Shown: positions 8,303 through 17,584 of the stretch, one piece after another
Layout: each line of letters starts with the position of its first letter
How positions within the stretch are numbered: the first letter of the stretch is position 1
Origin: Chthoniobacterales bacterium
GTDB lineage: Bacteria; Verrucomicrobiota; Verrucomicrobiia; Chthoniobacterales; JACTMZ01
Length of the DNA stretch: 64,000 bases
Reading direction: 5' to 3'
Assembly: GCA_014879535.1 (NCBI GenBank)
Contig: JACSRX010000019.1
Location: forward strand, 28,871 to 92,870
Translations under genes and position numbers: made by a program
Notes under the pieces: generated by a model
Database searches by the model: none
What the model was told of the DNA's origin: nothing
What the model saw: the letters and a program-made list of their open reading frames with translations, nothing else

Positions 8303-10552
8303 TTACCAGTCTCTCGAGACATCTTGCAAATTTCTCCGTTCAAGCAGATTCACCTGTTCCTCCTCACTCTGCAAGGCGCGCAACAAAGCGCGCGCCTGCG
8401 AAGAACTCATCCGGCCATCCTGCTCCTCTTCGGCTTCGCCTGCGGCGACCGCTTCATCTCCCGGGCCTTCGCCTTGATTGTCCGGCTGTGCTCCGCGGAG
8501 TTCGCCTTCCTTCTTTTCCCCGGACTGCTCCGGAACCGGTTCCGGCTCGTCCCCGGATTGGCCGGATTGCGGGTTGGCATTCGAAGGACGCCCGTCTTGG
8601 CGGGGTTCGGGTTTCCGCTCGTTCTCACCCTGTTGTTCCTCCCCCTTGCCTTCTTCGGACTCATTTCCTTTCTGTTCTTCCGGGCCCTCCTGAGGCTGTT
8701 GATCCTTTCCGCCGGATGGCCCTTCCTTTTGCTGCTCCTTCGGTTGTCCGCCTTCTCCTTCTTTCTGCTGGTCCTGCGGCTGTTGCTGACCCTGACCATC
8801 CTGCTTTTGGTCTTTCTGCTCTTGCGATTGGTCCCCCTTCTGCCCGTCCTGTTTGCCACCCTCGGATTGCTGCTGCTGATCCTTGGACTGCCCGTTCTGC
8901 TGATCCTGCTTCTCATCCTGACCACCACCGGACGGCTGTTGCTCCTGCTTGTCGCCGCCCTTGTCTTTGTCCTGATCCCCCTTTTGCTGGTCCTTCTGTT
9001 TGTCCTGCTGCCCGCCTCCGGATTGCTGCTGCTGGTTTTGGTCCTGCTTCTGATCCTGCTTCTGCTGGTCTTGTTGCTGATCTTGCTTTTTTTCCTCTTC
9101 CTGCTGCTTTTCCAGTTCCTTGAGCAGCTTCTCCACATGCTCCTTGTTTTCCTTGGCATCGGTGTAGCCGGGGCGTGTCTTCATCGCCGCCTCATACTTG
9201 GCGATGGCGTCCTTCCAATCGGTGATCTTTTTGGCTTTGTCCTGCTGACCTTCCCCCTGACGGAACAGCGTGTTTCCGAGATTGAACTCGGCGGCTGAAC
9301 GCAACGCGGGATCCTCCGCGAGCATCGCGCGGGAAAAATACTCCGAGGCCTTGTTGTAATCCTTGAGACGGTAGGCGGCCGTGCCGGCGTTGAGTTGGAG
9401 GCCCGGCGCATTCGGTTCCATCTTGAGCCGCTGCTCGAATGCCGCGCGCGCTGCCTCGTAGTTCCCCTGCTCGTAAGCGGACACGCCATCCGCAGACGCC
9501 CATGCCGGGGGAATGGAGAAGAGCCACAGGGCCAATGCACCCGCCGCGACCACCGGACGCCGCCGTCGCTCCCCCACCAGCGCCTGCAGGAAAAGAAGGC
9601 CGATCGCAACCCCGAGCGGCCACTGGTAGCGTTCGATCGGACGCCGCGAACTGTTCGTTGTGATGTCCGATTCGGACAATTTGCCGATGCCGTCCACCGA
9701 AAGCCTCCGCGCCGCATTCTCGTCCAATGGCGCGTAAAATCCTCCCGCGGCCTCGGCGATCTCCGCCATGCGCGTTTCGTCGAGTCGCGACTGCACGACT
9801 TTCCCGGAGGCGTCGCGCACGAACTCGCCGCCACCGATCGGGATCTCCGACCCCTCGGCGGATCCCACACCAACCGTGAATATCCGGATGCCGGCCTCGC
9901 CGGCACTTCTTGCCGCGGCGATGCCGTCCGCATCGAGTTCCTCGCCGTCGGAAATGATGATCAGCGCCCGCGAGAAGCCCTCCGCCTTCCCGAAAGCCTC
10001 CTCCGCCATCCGGATGGCCGCCGCGATGTTGGTGCCTCCCTTGGGGATCACCGTGGTGTCCAACTCGTCGAGCGCGGCCAGCACCGCGCCATGATCAAGC
10101 GTAAGCGGCGCCTGCAGGAATGCCGAACCCGCGAAGGCGACCAACCCCACGCGGTCGGAACCCAGTTCGCCGATCAAATCCTCGGCAAGCAGTTTCGCGC
10201 GTTGCAGCCGGGACGGAGCCACGTCGGGCGCCAGCATGGAACGAGAAACATCCATCGCGATGATCACATCGCGGCCGCGGTGCGGAACTTCCAGCGTGTC
10301 GTAGCCAAGGCGCGGGCCGGCCAGCGTGACAACCAGCAATCCGAGCGCCAGCAGCACGCAGGCCCCGCGGAACAGGCGGCGTCCCGGGCTGGTGCTGCCC
10401 GCGAGCAGGACGCGCAGTTTCGGCGCGACGATCCGGCCGATCAGGGCGCGTCGCCGCCGCTCCGCCCACCAGAAGAGCGCAACCACCAAGGGCAGCAGCC
10501 ACAAGGCGTTCAACAGCGCAGGGCGCGCGAAACTCAGGGCAGACGTCTCCAT
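8303..10552 (-). CDS. batB: BatB-BatC fusion: VWA domain, TPR repeats and long Q/K/D/G-rich tail
   Basis: 749 residues. The N-terminal half is BatB: membrane helices near 13-30 and 63-80, then a von Willebrand A domain with a complete MIDAS motif (D101-V-S103-R-S105) and a helix near 315-335. It then runs into a second helix and TPR repeats (about 355-460), which correspond to BatC. Residues about 480-690 are almost only Q, K, D, E, G and P. The C terminus regains normal composition (SSSQARALLRALQSEEEQVN). In many genomes batB and batC are separate genes, so the fusion is notable. The start overlaps batA by 19 bp. Metal-dependent ligand binding by the VWA domain is the expected activity. Confidence 0.85.
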   Translation of the reverse strand: METSALSFARPALLNALWLLPLVVALFWWAERRRRALIGRIVAPKLRVLLAGSTSPGRRLFRGACVLLALGLLVVTLAGPRLGYDTLEVPHRGRDVIIAMDVSRSMLAPDVAPSRLQRAKLLAEDLIGELGSDRVGLVAFAGSAFLQAPLTLDHGAVLAALDELDTTVIPKGGTNIAAAIRMAEEAFGKAEGFSRALIIISDGEELDADGIAAARSAGEAGIRIFTVGVGSAEGSEIPIGGGEFVRDASGKVVQSRLDETRMAEIAEAAGGFYAPLDENAARRLSVDGIGKLSESDITTNSSRRPIERYQWPLGVAIGLLFLQALVGERRRRPVVAAGALALWLFSIPPAWASADGVSAYEQGNYEAARAAFEQRLKMEPNAPGLQLNAGTAAYRLKDYNKASEYFSRAMLAEDPALRSAAEFNLGNTLFRQGEGQQDKAKKITDWKDAIAKYEAAMKTRPGYTDAKENKEHVEKLLKELEKQQEEEKKQDQQQDQQKQDQKQDQNQQQQSGGGQQDKQKDQQKGDQDKDKGGDKQEQQPSGGGQDEKQDQQNGQSKDQQQQSEGGKQDGQKGDQSQEQKDQKQDGQGQQQPQDQQKEGEGGQPKEQQKEGPSGGKDQQPQEGPEEQKGNESEEGKGEEQQGENERKPEPRQDGRPSNANPQSGQSGDEPEPVPEQSGEKKEGELRGAQPDNQGEGPGDEAVAAGEAEEEQDGRMSSSQARALLRALQSEEEQVNLLERRNLQDVSRDW

Positions 10553-11556
10553 ATCGTTTGACCAAGCAGGGTTTCAACGGCGAGCAGGACGGTCCCTGCC
10601 ATCACGAACCACGGGAAAAGATCTCGGTATTGTTCGACCTTCTGGACCTCGACCTGTGATTTTTCCAACTCGTCGATCTCCGAGAAAATCGACTGCAGGG
10701 ACTGCGTGTCCGTGGCGCGGAAATAGGACCCGCCGGTCATGGCTGCGATCTGCTTCAGGATGTCCTCGTCGAACTCGACCGGAATCTGCCGGTAAACCGT
10801 GCGGCCGAATTGATCGACAAAGGGGAAAGGCGCGTTTCCGCGCGTTCCCGATCCGATGGTGTAGACCTTGATTCCCAGCGCCTTCGCCGCCTCGGCCGCC
10901 GTGATCGGAGTCACGCGCCCCGCGTTGTTGTCACCATCGGTCAAGAGAACAACCAGCTTGGACTTCGCCTCCTTGTCCTTGAGGCGGTTCGACGCGGCGG
11001 CGAGGGCGGAGCCGATCGCCGTGCCGTCCTCAACCAGCCCGATGCGCGTGCGGTCGAGGTTGCTGATGAGCCAGTCGTGGTCGAGTGTGAGCGGGCTCAC
11101 AAGGTAGGGACGCCCCGCGAATGCCACGATGCCGATGCGGTCGTTCGGCCGTTCCTGGATGAACTGCTCGGTCACGCGCTTGACCGCCTCGAGACGGTTC
11201 GCCCGCTGGCCCCCGATGGTGAAATCCTCCGCAAGCATCGAGCGGGACACATCGATGACGAGCATGATGTCCACACCGCTCGCCTGCGTGCGTGTGATGG
11301 TTTTTCCAAGCTGCGGCCGCGCCAGCGCCACGATCAGGAGGATCAACGCGAGATACAGCAGGCCGGTCAGGAAGTCCCCCGCGCGCGATCGGCGGCGCCC
11401 GCCGATCTTCGCAACGGTGCGCGTGGTGGAAAATTTGACGCCGGGAGTGCCGCCGAATCTCCCCTTCAGCCAGGAGAGCGCAGGAATGAGCAGCAGCAGC
11501 CAGAGAAAATTCGGCTGCAGGAATGACATGGCGGAGAAATCAGGCAGCAACGGCAT
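10534..11556 (-). CDS. batA: BatA-type VWA membrane protein
   Basis: 340 residues. Two N-terminal helices (about 14-30 and 61-80), a von Willebrand A domain with an intact MIDAS (D102-V-S104-R-S106, plus downstream T and D residues in LTDGDNNAG), and a C-terminal helix (DLFPWFVMAGTVLLAVETLL) anchoring it to the inner membrane. The start at 11556 is chosen because a strong purine-rich GGGGGAGGGAGG lies 4 bases upstream; it overlaps the DUF4381 gene by 17 bp. The alternative ATG at 11529 has no ribosome-binding site. BatA pairs with BatB in an envelope complex linked to MoxR chaperones and stress tolerance. Confidence 0.88.
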   Translation of the reverse strand: MPLLPDFSAMSFLQPNFLWLLLLIPALSWLKGRFGGTPGVKFSTTRTVAKIGGRRRSRAGDFLTGLLYLALILLIVALARPQLGKTITRTQASGVDIMLVIDVSRSMLAEDFTIGGQRANRLEAVKRVTEQFIQERPNDRIGIVAFAGRPYLVSPLTLDHDWLISNLDRTRIGLVEDGTAIGSALAAASNRLKDKEAKSKLVVLLTDGDNNAGRVTPITAAEAAKALGIKVYTIGSGTRGNAPFPFVDQFGRTVYRQIPVEFDEDILKQIAAMTGGSYFRATDTQSLQSIFSEIDELEKSQVEVQKVEQYRDLFPWFVMAGTVLLAVETLLGQTIWRRLP

Positions 11557-12061
11557 CGGCCTCCCTCCCCCTCACAAGATTCTCCGCAAGATCCGTCAGC
11601 TCGGCATTGTCGTCACTGGTGGCTTCCGCGCGGGCGAACTTGATCGCGTCAGCCTTGTCGAGAAAACGCGTGAGCCGCCCGAACCGGTCGTCGTTGAACA
11701 CCCCGCTCACGCGCGCGGTCTGCAGGAACTCATACGATGTCTGGGTCGTGGCCGGGAGCCTGTGCTCGCGCCCGAGGAACGTCCGCAGCACGTCGCAGAC
11801 CATGATGCTGAAATCGTAGGGCGGCGTGGACTGCGCCGCGGCCCGCGCGCGGGCCAGCTCGGACAACGCCTGCTCGCGCGCCGTGGGCGGGCGGCGGTTT
11901 GCGCGGCGGCGCCACGCCACGAAGGCCCAGATGCCCGCACCGAGGAGAAGGACGGAAATCGCCGCTGCCGCAATCATCACGGGCAACGGATAGGGCAGAT
12001 ACCAGACCGGCCCCGCGATTTCGTGGGGCAGCAGATCGGCATTGGGATCAACGGGCGGCAT
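11540..12061 (-). CDS. DUF4381 domain membrane protein
   Basis: 173 residues. It opens with a conserved short segment (LLPHEIAGPVWYLPYP), a single membrane helix near residues 27-50, then a basic stretch (WRRRANRRPP) and a helical cytoplasmic domain (ALSELARARAAAQ to FLDKADAIKFARA). This is the DUF4381 layout, a family regularly found between the DUF58 gene and batA in MoxR/Bat operons. It starts 4 bp after the DUF58 stop and overlaps batA by 17 bp. Its role is unknown; the position suggests it bridges the DUF58 protein and the VWA proteins at the membrane. Confidence 0.78.
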   Translation of the reverse strand: MPPVDPNADLLPHEIAGPVWYLPYPLPVMIAAAAISVLLLGAGIWAFVAWRRRANRRPPTAREQALSELARARAAAQSTPPYDFSIMVCDVLRTFLGREHRLPATTQTSYEFLQTARVSGVFNDDRFGRLTRFLDKADAIKFARAEATSDDNAELTDLAENLVRGREADAVAA

Positions 12062-12065
12062 GGAA

Positions 12066-12953
12066 TCAGGCGCTGAGCTGGCGCTGCTCGCGCCGGTCGA
12101 AGAAGGCGCGCAGCACGTGCAGGTAATCCTCGTTGGTGTGAAGCGGGATCATGTCGATGCCCAGCTTGCGGAATTCCTGGTCGATGGCCTTCTTCCGCCG
12201 CTCTTCGAGGGCGAGGTAGGCCCCGCGCAGCGCCCGGCTCGACGTGTTGACGTCGATCTGCTCGCCGGTTTCCGGATCCTCCAGCGTCACGATGCCCACA
12301 TCGGGAAGATCCTCCTCGCCCGGATCGACCACCGGAATCGCGATGAGGTCGTGCCGGCGGCTGGTCACGGCCAGAGGACGAGAGTAACCCTCGTCGAGGA
12401 AGTCGGAGATGAGGAAGACCACCGCGCGGCGCGTGACCACCTTGTTCAGGTATTCCAGCGCGGCGGTGAGGTTGGTTCCGCGTCGCTTCGGCTGGAAATA
12501 GAGCATCTCGCGGATCAGGCGCAGGGTGTGCAGGCGCCCCTTCTTCGGATGGATGAAAAGTTCCACCTCGTCGGTGAAAAGCAGGAGGCCCACCTTGTCA
12601 TTGTTCTGGATGGCGCTGAAGGCGAGGATCGAGGCCACCTCGGCGGCCAGTTCCCGCTTGCTCGAGCTGACGCTTCCGAAATCGCCCGAGGCACTGACAT
12701 CCACGACGAGCATCACGGTCAATTCGCGCTCCTCGGTGAATTTCTTCACGAACGGCGCGTTCATGCGCGCGGTCACGTTCCAGTCGATCGACCGGATCTC
12801 GTCGCCGGGGTTGTATTCGCGCACCTCCTCGAAGTTCATCCCGCGCCCCTTGAACACGCTGTGGTAGGAGCCGGCGAACATCGAGTCCACCAGCCTCCGC
12901 GTGCGCAATTCCAAGCGCCGGATCTTTTTGAGGATTTCCCGGGTTTCCTGCAT
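12066..12953 (-). CDS. DUF58 domain protein
   Basis: 295 residues, no signal or membrane segment. The DUF58 core GRGMNFEEVREYNPGDEIR-SIDW (about residues 36-58) is followed by a degenerate VWA-like fold beginning VMLVVDVSASGDFGS, which keeps the D-x-S-x-S pattern (D84-V-S86-A-S88). DUF58 proteins are standard partners of MoxR AAA+ ATPases. The gene follows moxR after an 85-bp spacer containing a repeat and precedes the DUF4381 gene by 4 bp. It likely acts as the substrate or adaptor of MoxR in assembling the Bat complex; this is inferred from family context. Confidence 0.86.
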   Translation of the reverse strand: MQETREILKKIRRLELRTRRLVDSMFAGSYHSVFKGRGMNFEEVREYNPGDEIRSIDWNVTARMNAPFVKKFTEERELTVMLVVDVSASGDFGSVSSSKRELAAEVASILAFSAIQNNDKVGLLLFTDEVELFIHPKKGRLHTLRLIREMLYFQPKRRGTNLTAALEYLNKVVTRRAVVFLISDFLDEGYSRPLAVTSRRHDLIAIPVVDPGEEDLPDVGIVTLEDPETGEQIDVNTSSRALRGAYLALEERRKKAIDQEFRKLGIDMIPLHTNEDYLHVLRAFFDRREQRQLSA

Positions 12954-12972
12954 GGCGGGGAAGTGGTCAGTG

Positions 12973-13031
12973 TTCAGTTTTCAGTCCTGGGTTGAGCGTC
13001 CTGCGCCGTGGTCGCGCGACTGAATACTGAA
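12973..13031. repeat. Inverted repeat with TCAGTNN tandem units between moxR and the DUF58 gene
   Basis: Two 14-base arms, TTCAGTTTTCAGTC at 12973-12986 and GACTGAATACTGAA at 13018-13031, are complementary except for one mismatch and are separated by 31 bases. The left arm is part of three tandem heptamers of the form TCAGTNN starting at 12967. It fills nearly all of the spacer between two genes that are otherwise in a tight operon. It could be a dispersed genomic repeat or an mRNA hairpin that tunes expression of the downstream genes relative to moxR. Confidence 0.6.
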
Positions 13032-13038
13032 GGCTTGC

Positions 13039-14028
<990 letters not shown>

Positions 14029-14104
14029 AGAAATTGAATCTCCGGCGCTGCAATGATGCATCCGCCACGTTACAGAGACACTCCGAACGGAAATATGTTC
14101 GATT

Positions 14105-14455
14105 TCAGTGGGTGGGAATCACGTAATAATCATCCCCGACCTTGACCTCGTCATAGACCGTGCGGTCCACCCAGACATTGAACACGCGCGTCGCGTCGGG
14201 GGTCTCCACCTGCAGCATGTATTCCCCGGCAACTTCGGTGCTCCGGAGTCCGCCTGCCCCCACCGTGATCTCCTGCGCCGGGGCCGGGGTGAACTCCTTG
14301 GCGATGATCTTCCCGGTGAAGGCCCCGGTGCTTTTCATCGTGCGGTTCAGCGAAACCGTGGCCAGCACGATGGCCCCCAGGACGACGAGGGCCACGATGA
14401 TGCCGGTCCAGAGGATGCGTCCCCGGTGCGGATCTCGGTAAATCTTGGGTTCCAT
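14105..14455 (-). CDS. Small single-pass membrane protein of unknown function
   Basis: 116 residues, not a family I recognise. A short basic N terminus (EPKIYRDPHRGR) leads into one helix (about residues 16-37, ILWTGIIVALVVLGAIVLATV), then an extracytoplasmic beta-rich domain ending VDRTVYDEVKVGDDYYVIP. The start at 14455 lies 14 bp after the purK stop, so it is probably cotranscribed with purK. It is followed by 76 bp before moxR. The basic N terminus before the helix and lack of a cleavage site suggest an N-in membrane anchor with the small domain in the periplasm. Confidence 0.55.
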   Translation of the reverse strand: MEPKIYRDPHRGRILWTGIIVALVVLGAIVLATVSLNRTMKSTGAFTGKIIAKEFTPAPAQEITVGAGGLRSTEVAGEYMLQVETPDATRVFNVWVDRTVYDEVKVGDDYYVIPTH

Positions 14456-14469
14456 GGGCCGACCCGACA

Positions 14470-15618
14470 CTACTCCCCGGGATCGCCGTCCGCACGCCGA
14501 AAGAGACGATCCGCGGCGGCATCGGCCGCGCGCAACGCTTCCTCGACGGACGGCTTGAGCACGCAGAAGTGGCCCATCTTCCGCCGCGGAAGCGCTTCGC
14601 TTTTTCCGTAGAGATGGAGTTTCACGTCCGGATCGGAAAGCAGCGCCGCCCAATCCGGTTCGCCCCCGACCCAGGCATCGCCCAGCACGTTGACCATCAC
14701 GACAGGCGAAAGAAGGCGCGGCGAGCCGAGGGCCAACCCGCACACGGCCCGCAACTGCTGCTCGAACTGGCTGGTCGCGCAGGCGTCAAAGGTGAAATGC
14801 CCCGAGTTGTGGGGGCGCGGCGCCAGCTCGTTGACAAGCAGCGAACCGTCGCGACGGACGAAAAATTCCACCGCCAGCAATCCCACGACATCGAGAGCAC
14901 GCGCCAGATCCACAGCCAGCCTCTGCGCCTCGCGGGCGATGCCCGGATCCACCCGTGCAGGAACGACGGACCTTTCGAGGATGTGGTCCCGGTGGAGGTT
15001 TTCGCTCACGGGAAACGTCTCCACCTTTCCGGACAGATCGCGCGCGCAGACCACCGAGATTTCACAGCGGAAGTCCACCCACTCTTCGATCACGGCCGCC
15101 GGAGCGTCGAGCCGTTCCCATGCCTCGGCGGCCTCGGCGGCGCTGCGCAGCTTGGCTTGCCCCTTGCCATCGTAACCGAAATCCGCCGACTTCAACACGG
15201 CGGGAAATCCCATCATCGCCGCGGATGCGGCGGCTTCGGCGGCCGACTTGACCAATGAATGACGCGCGCACGGGAACCCTTTCCGGGTGAGAAATTCCTT
15301 CTCCCGGGCACGGTTCTGGCAGATGCGCAGCACCTCGGGCCGCGGGTGGACCGGACGGAGATTTTCCACCAGTTCCAACGAAGCCGACGGGATGTTTTCA
15401 AACTCGAAGGTGACCACATCCACATCCTGCGCGAATTCCGCCAGCCGATCGAGGTCTTCATAGGGGGCACTCACCTCCACATCGCTGATCTGCCCGGCGG
15501 GACTGTCCGAAGACGGGGCGAACGTGTGCACACGGTAACCGAGCCGCCGCGCCGCAATGCCAAACATGCGCCCCAACTGGCCGCCGCCCAGCAGTCCCAC
15601 GCTCCCACCGGGCAGCAC
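14470..15618 (-). CDS. purK: N5-carboxyaminoimidazole ribonucleotide synthase, PurK
   Basis: ATP-grasp enzyme of de novo purine synthesis that converts AIR and bicarbonate to N5-CAIR with ATP. The N terminus has SVGLLGGGQLGRMFGIAARR (nucleotide-fold loop), then TFEFENIPSA, the ATP-grasp lysine region FPAVLKSADFGYDGKGQ, and EFFVRRDGSLLVNELAPRPH with the metal ligands. Length is 382 residues from a GTG at 15618, which has GGAAGGA 9 bases upstream and places the fold at the normal distance. The ATG at 15675 would make the start codon overlap that of the divergent gene (CATG) and add 19 unconserved residues. purE is not in the window. Confidence 0.86.
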   Translation of the reverse strand: MLPGGSVGLLGGGQLGRMFGIAARRLGYRVHTFAPSSDSPAGQISDVEVSAPYEDLDRLAEFAQDVDVVTFEFENIPSASLELVENLRPVHPRPEVLRICQNRAREKEFLTRKGFPCARHSLVKSAAEAAASAAMMGFPAVLKSADFGYDGKGQAKLRSAAEAAEAWERLDAPAAVIEEWVDFRCEISVVCARDLSGKVETFPVSENLHRDHILERSVVPARVDPGIAREAQRLAVDLARALDVVGLLAVEFFVRRDGSLLVNELAPRPHNSGHFTFDACATSQFEQQLRAVCGLALGSPRLLSPVVMVNVLGDAWVGGEPDWAALLSDPDVKLHLYGKSEALPRRKMGHFCVLKPSVEEALRAADAAADRLFRRADGDPGE

Positions 15619-15673
15619 CGGACGAAATCCTTCCGCCCCCGCGTGACCGCGGTTAACTTGCTGTGCTGCCGTC

Positions 15674-17584
15674 ATGGATTATCTGGTTTATCTGCTGGTG
15701 CTCGGTCTGCTTGCCGTGCTCGGGCGCCTGCCCCTCGATGTCGTCTTCCGTCTGGGATCATTCCTCGGCCTGCTCGCATGGGCCATATTGCCAAAATACC
15801 GGCGGCTGGCACGCCACAATATCGGAATCGCCTTCGGCCACACCATGTCGGCCCAGGAAATCCGGCGAACCGTCCGGCGGCACTTCCAAGTCCTCGGCGC
15901 CAACATTCTCAGTTCCCCGCGTCTGGCCCGGATGCCCGAGGCGGATGTCCAGGCCCGTGTGGAGATGGTCGGGTTCGGGAACCTGCGCGGCGCCCTGGAC
16001 CGCGGGAAAGGCGTGGTCATGGCCATCAACCACATCGGGAACTGGGAACTCTACGCCCAGCTGATCGGCCGCGTGAAGGATGTGCAGGTCGGCACGATCT
16101 TCCAGTCGCAGCGGAACAAATATCTCAACAGGCTCATCGACCGCGACCGGCGGCGGCTCGGACTTCACACATTCGACCGCCGCAAGGGCTACCTTGACGC
16201 GGTCAATCTCGTCGAGCGCGGCGGCATTCTTGCCGTGCTGATCGATCAGCACGCCGGCGACGGCGGCCTGTGGACCTCGCTTTTCCGGCGCCTCGCCTCC
16301 ACGTCACCACTCGCCGGCATCCTTTCCCAGCGCACGGGTGCCCCGCTCATCTCGGTGGCGATTCACACCACCGGCACCGCCCGCTGGCGATGCGAGATCG
16401 AACCGCCCACCGAGCCGGCGAACCGCACCGCCGAGGAACTCACCCTCCAACTCAATAGAATCCTTGAAAAACAGATCACCGGGTCGCCCGCCGACTGGTT
16501 CTGGGTTCACAACCGCTGGAAAACGCCGGCCGCGTTCCTGCTCGGAAAAACGCGGCGGGGCTTCCACTTCGCACCCGACGAACCTGCATCCTCCCTTCAG
16601 CACTTCCGCCTGCTCATCCGGTCGAGCAACTGGCTCGGGGACGCCGTGATGAACATCCCCGCCGTGCGCGCCTGCAAACAGGGACGCCCCGACCTTCACT
16701 TGACGGTGCTGACACCCGCCAAGCTGGCGGCACTCTGGCGCCGGGTCCCGGAAGTGGACGAGGTCGTGGAAATCCTGGCGGGTGAATCACCTTCGCGGCT
16801 CGGGCGGCGCGTGCGGCAGACATGGGATGCCGCGATCCTTTTCCCCAACTCGCTGCGGTCGGCGCTGGAGGCCCGGGCCCTCGGCATACCGCGCATCGTG
16901 GGATTTCCCGGCCACCATCGGCGCCGGTTGTTGGAACGCGTGCCGAAATTCACCCCGGATTCCTGCGGACACCACGCAAACCGCTACCTGCGCCTCGTCC
17001 GGTTCTTCGGGGCGCCCGGCGACAGGGAGCCCGCGACGTTCTCGGGCGGAATGGCTGTGCATACCCCGGAACGACAGCCGCGCATCGCCGTGTGCCCCGG
17101 TGCGGAATACGGCCCGGCAAAGCGATGGCCCGCGGAGCGCTTTGCAGCGGCCATGCGCATCTTCCATGAGGGGACTCCCGCCGAATGGATTCTTTTCGGC
17201 ATGGCAGCCGACCAGCCGGTGGGCGAGGAGATTGCCAAACTCTGTCCTTTCACCGTGGAAAACCGCCTCGGGAAGACATCGATGGATCAACTCATCGACG
17301 AGCTGGGCGCCTGCGACATCCTGCTGACCAACGACACCGGCACGATGCATCTGGCGGCGTTTCTCGGCGTCCCCACGGTTGCCATCTTCGGCTCCACCGA
17401 GCCCTCCCTCACCTCCCCGTTGGGCGACTTCCACGAGGTGCTCCGCCACAAGGTCGATTGCAGCCCGTGCTTCCGGCGCACATGCCCGATCGATTTCCGG
17501 TGCATGACACGCATCGACCCCGCCGAGGCGGCCGCGGCGCTGCACCGGGCGTGGTCACGGACCGGCTCCCCGGCTACGGCTTGA
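15674..17584 (+). CDS. Fusion of LpxL/HtrB-type lipid A acyltransferase and heptosyltransferase
   Basis: 636 residues with two complete enzymes. Residues 1-290 are an LpxL/HtrB-type acyltransferase: an N-terminal membrane helix, then the catalytic H-x4-E motif at H120-IGNW-E125 and a conserved IDQHAGDGG stretch. Residues 310-636 are a GT9 ADP-heptose:LPS heptosyltransferase, with LIRSSNWLGDAVMNIPAV at its start, GAEYGPAKRWPAERFA, and NDTGTMHLAAFLGVPTVAIF near the donor site. The two normally come from separate genes of LPS assembly, adding acyl chains to lipid A and heptose to the inner core. One polypeptide would place both at the inner membrane. The tail overlaps the convergent htrA gene by 11 bp. 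Confidence 0.85.
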   Translation: MDYLVYLLVLGLLAVLGRLPLDVVFRLGSFLGLLAWAILPKYRRLARHNIGIAFGHTMSAQEIRRTVRRHFQVLGANILSSPRLARMPEADVQARVEMVGFGNLRGALDRGKGVVMAINHIGNWELYAQLIGRVKDVQVGTIFQSQRNKYLNRLIDRDRRRLGLHTFDRRKGYLDAVNLVERGGILAVLIDQHAGDGGLWTSLFRRLASTSPLAGILSQRTGAPLISVAIHTTGTARWRCEIEPPTEPANRTAEELTLQLNRILEKQITGSPADWFWVHNRWKTPAAFLLGKTRRGFHFAPDEPASSLQHFRLLIRSSNWLGDAVMNIPAVRACKQGRPDLHLTVLTPAKLAALWRRVPEVDEVVEILAGESPSRLGRRVRQTWDAAILFPNSLRSALEARALGIPRIVGFPGHHRRRLLERVPKFTPDSCGHHANRYLRLVRFFGAPGDREPATFSGGMAVHTPERQPRIAVCPGAEYGPAKRWPAERFAAAMRIFHEGTPAEWILFGMAADQPVGEEIAKLCPFTVENRLGKTSMDQLIDELGACDILLTNDTGTMHLAAFLGVPTVAIFGSTEPSLTSPLGDFHEVLRHKVDCSPCFRRTCPIDFRCMTRIDPAEAAAALHRAWSRTGSPATA

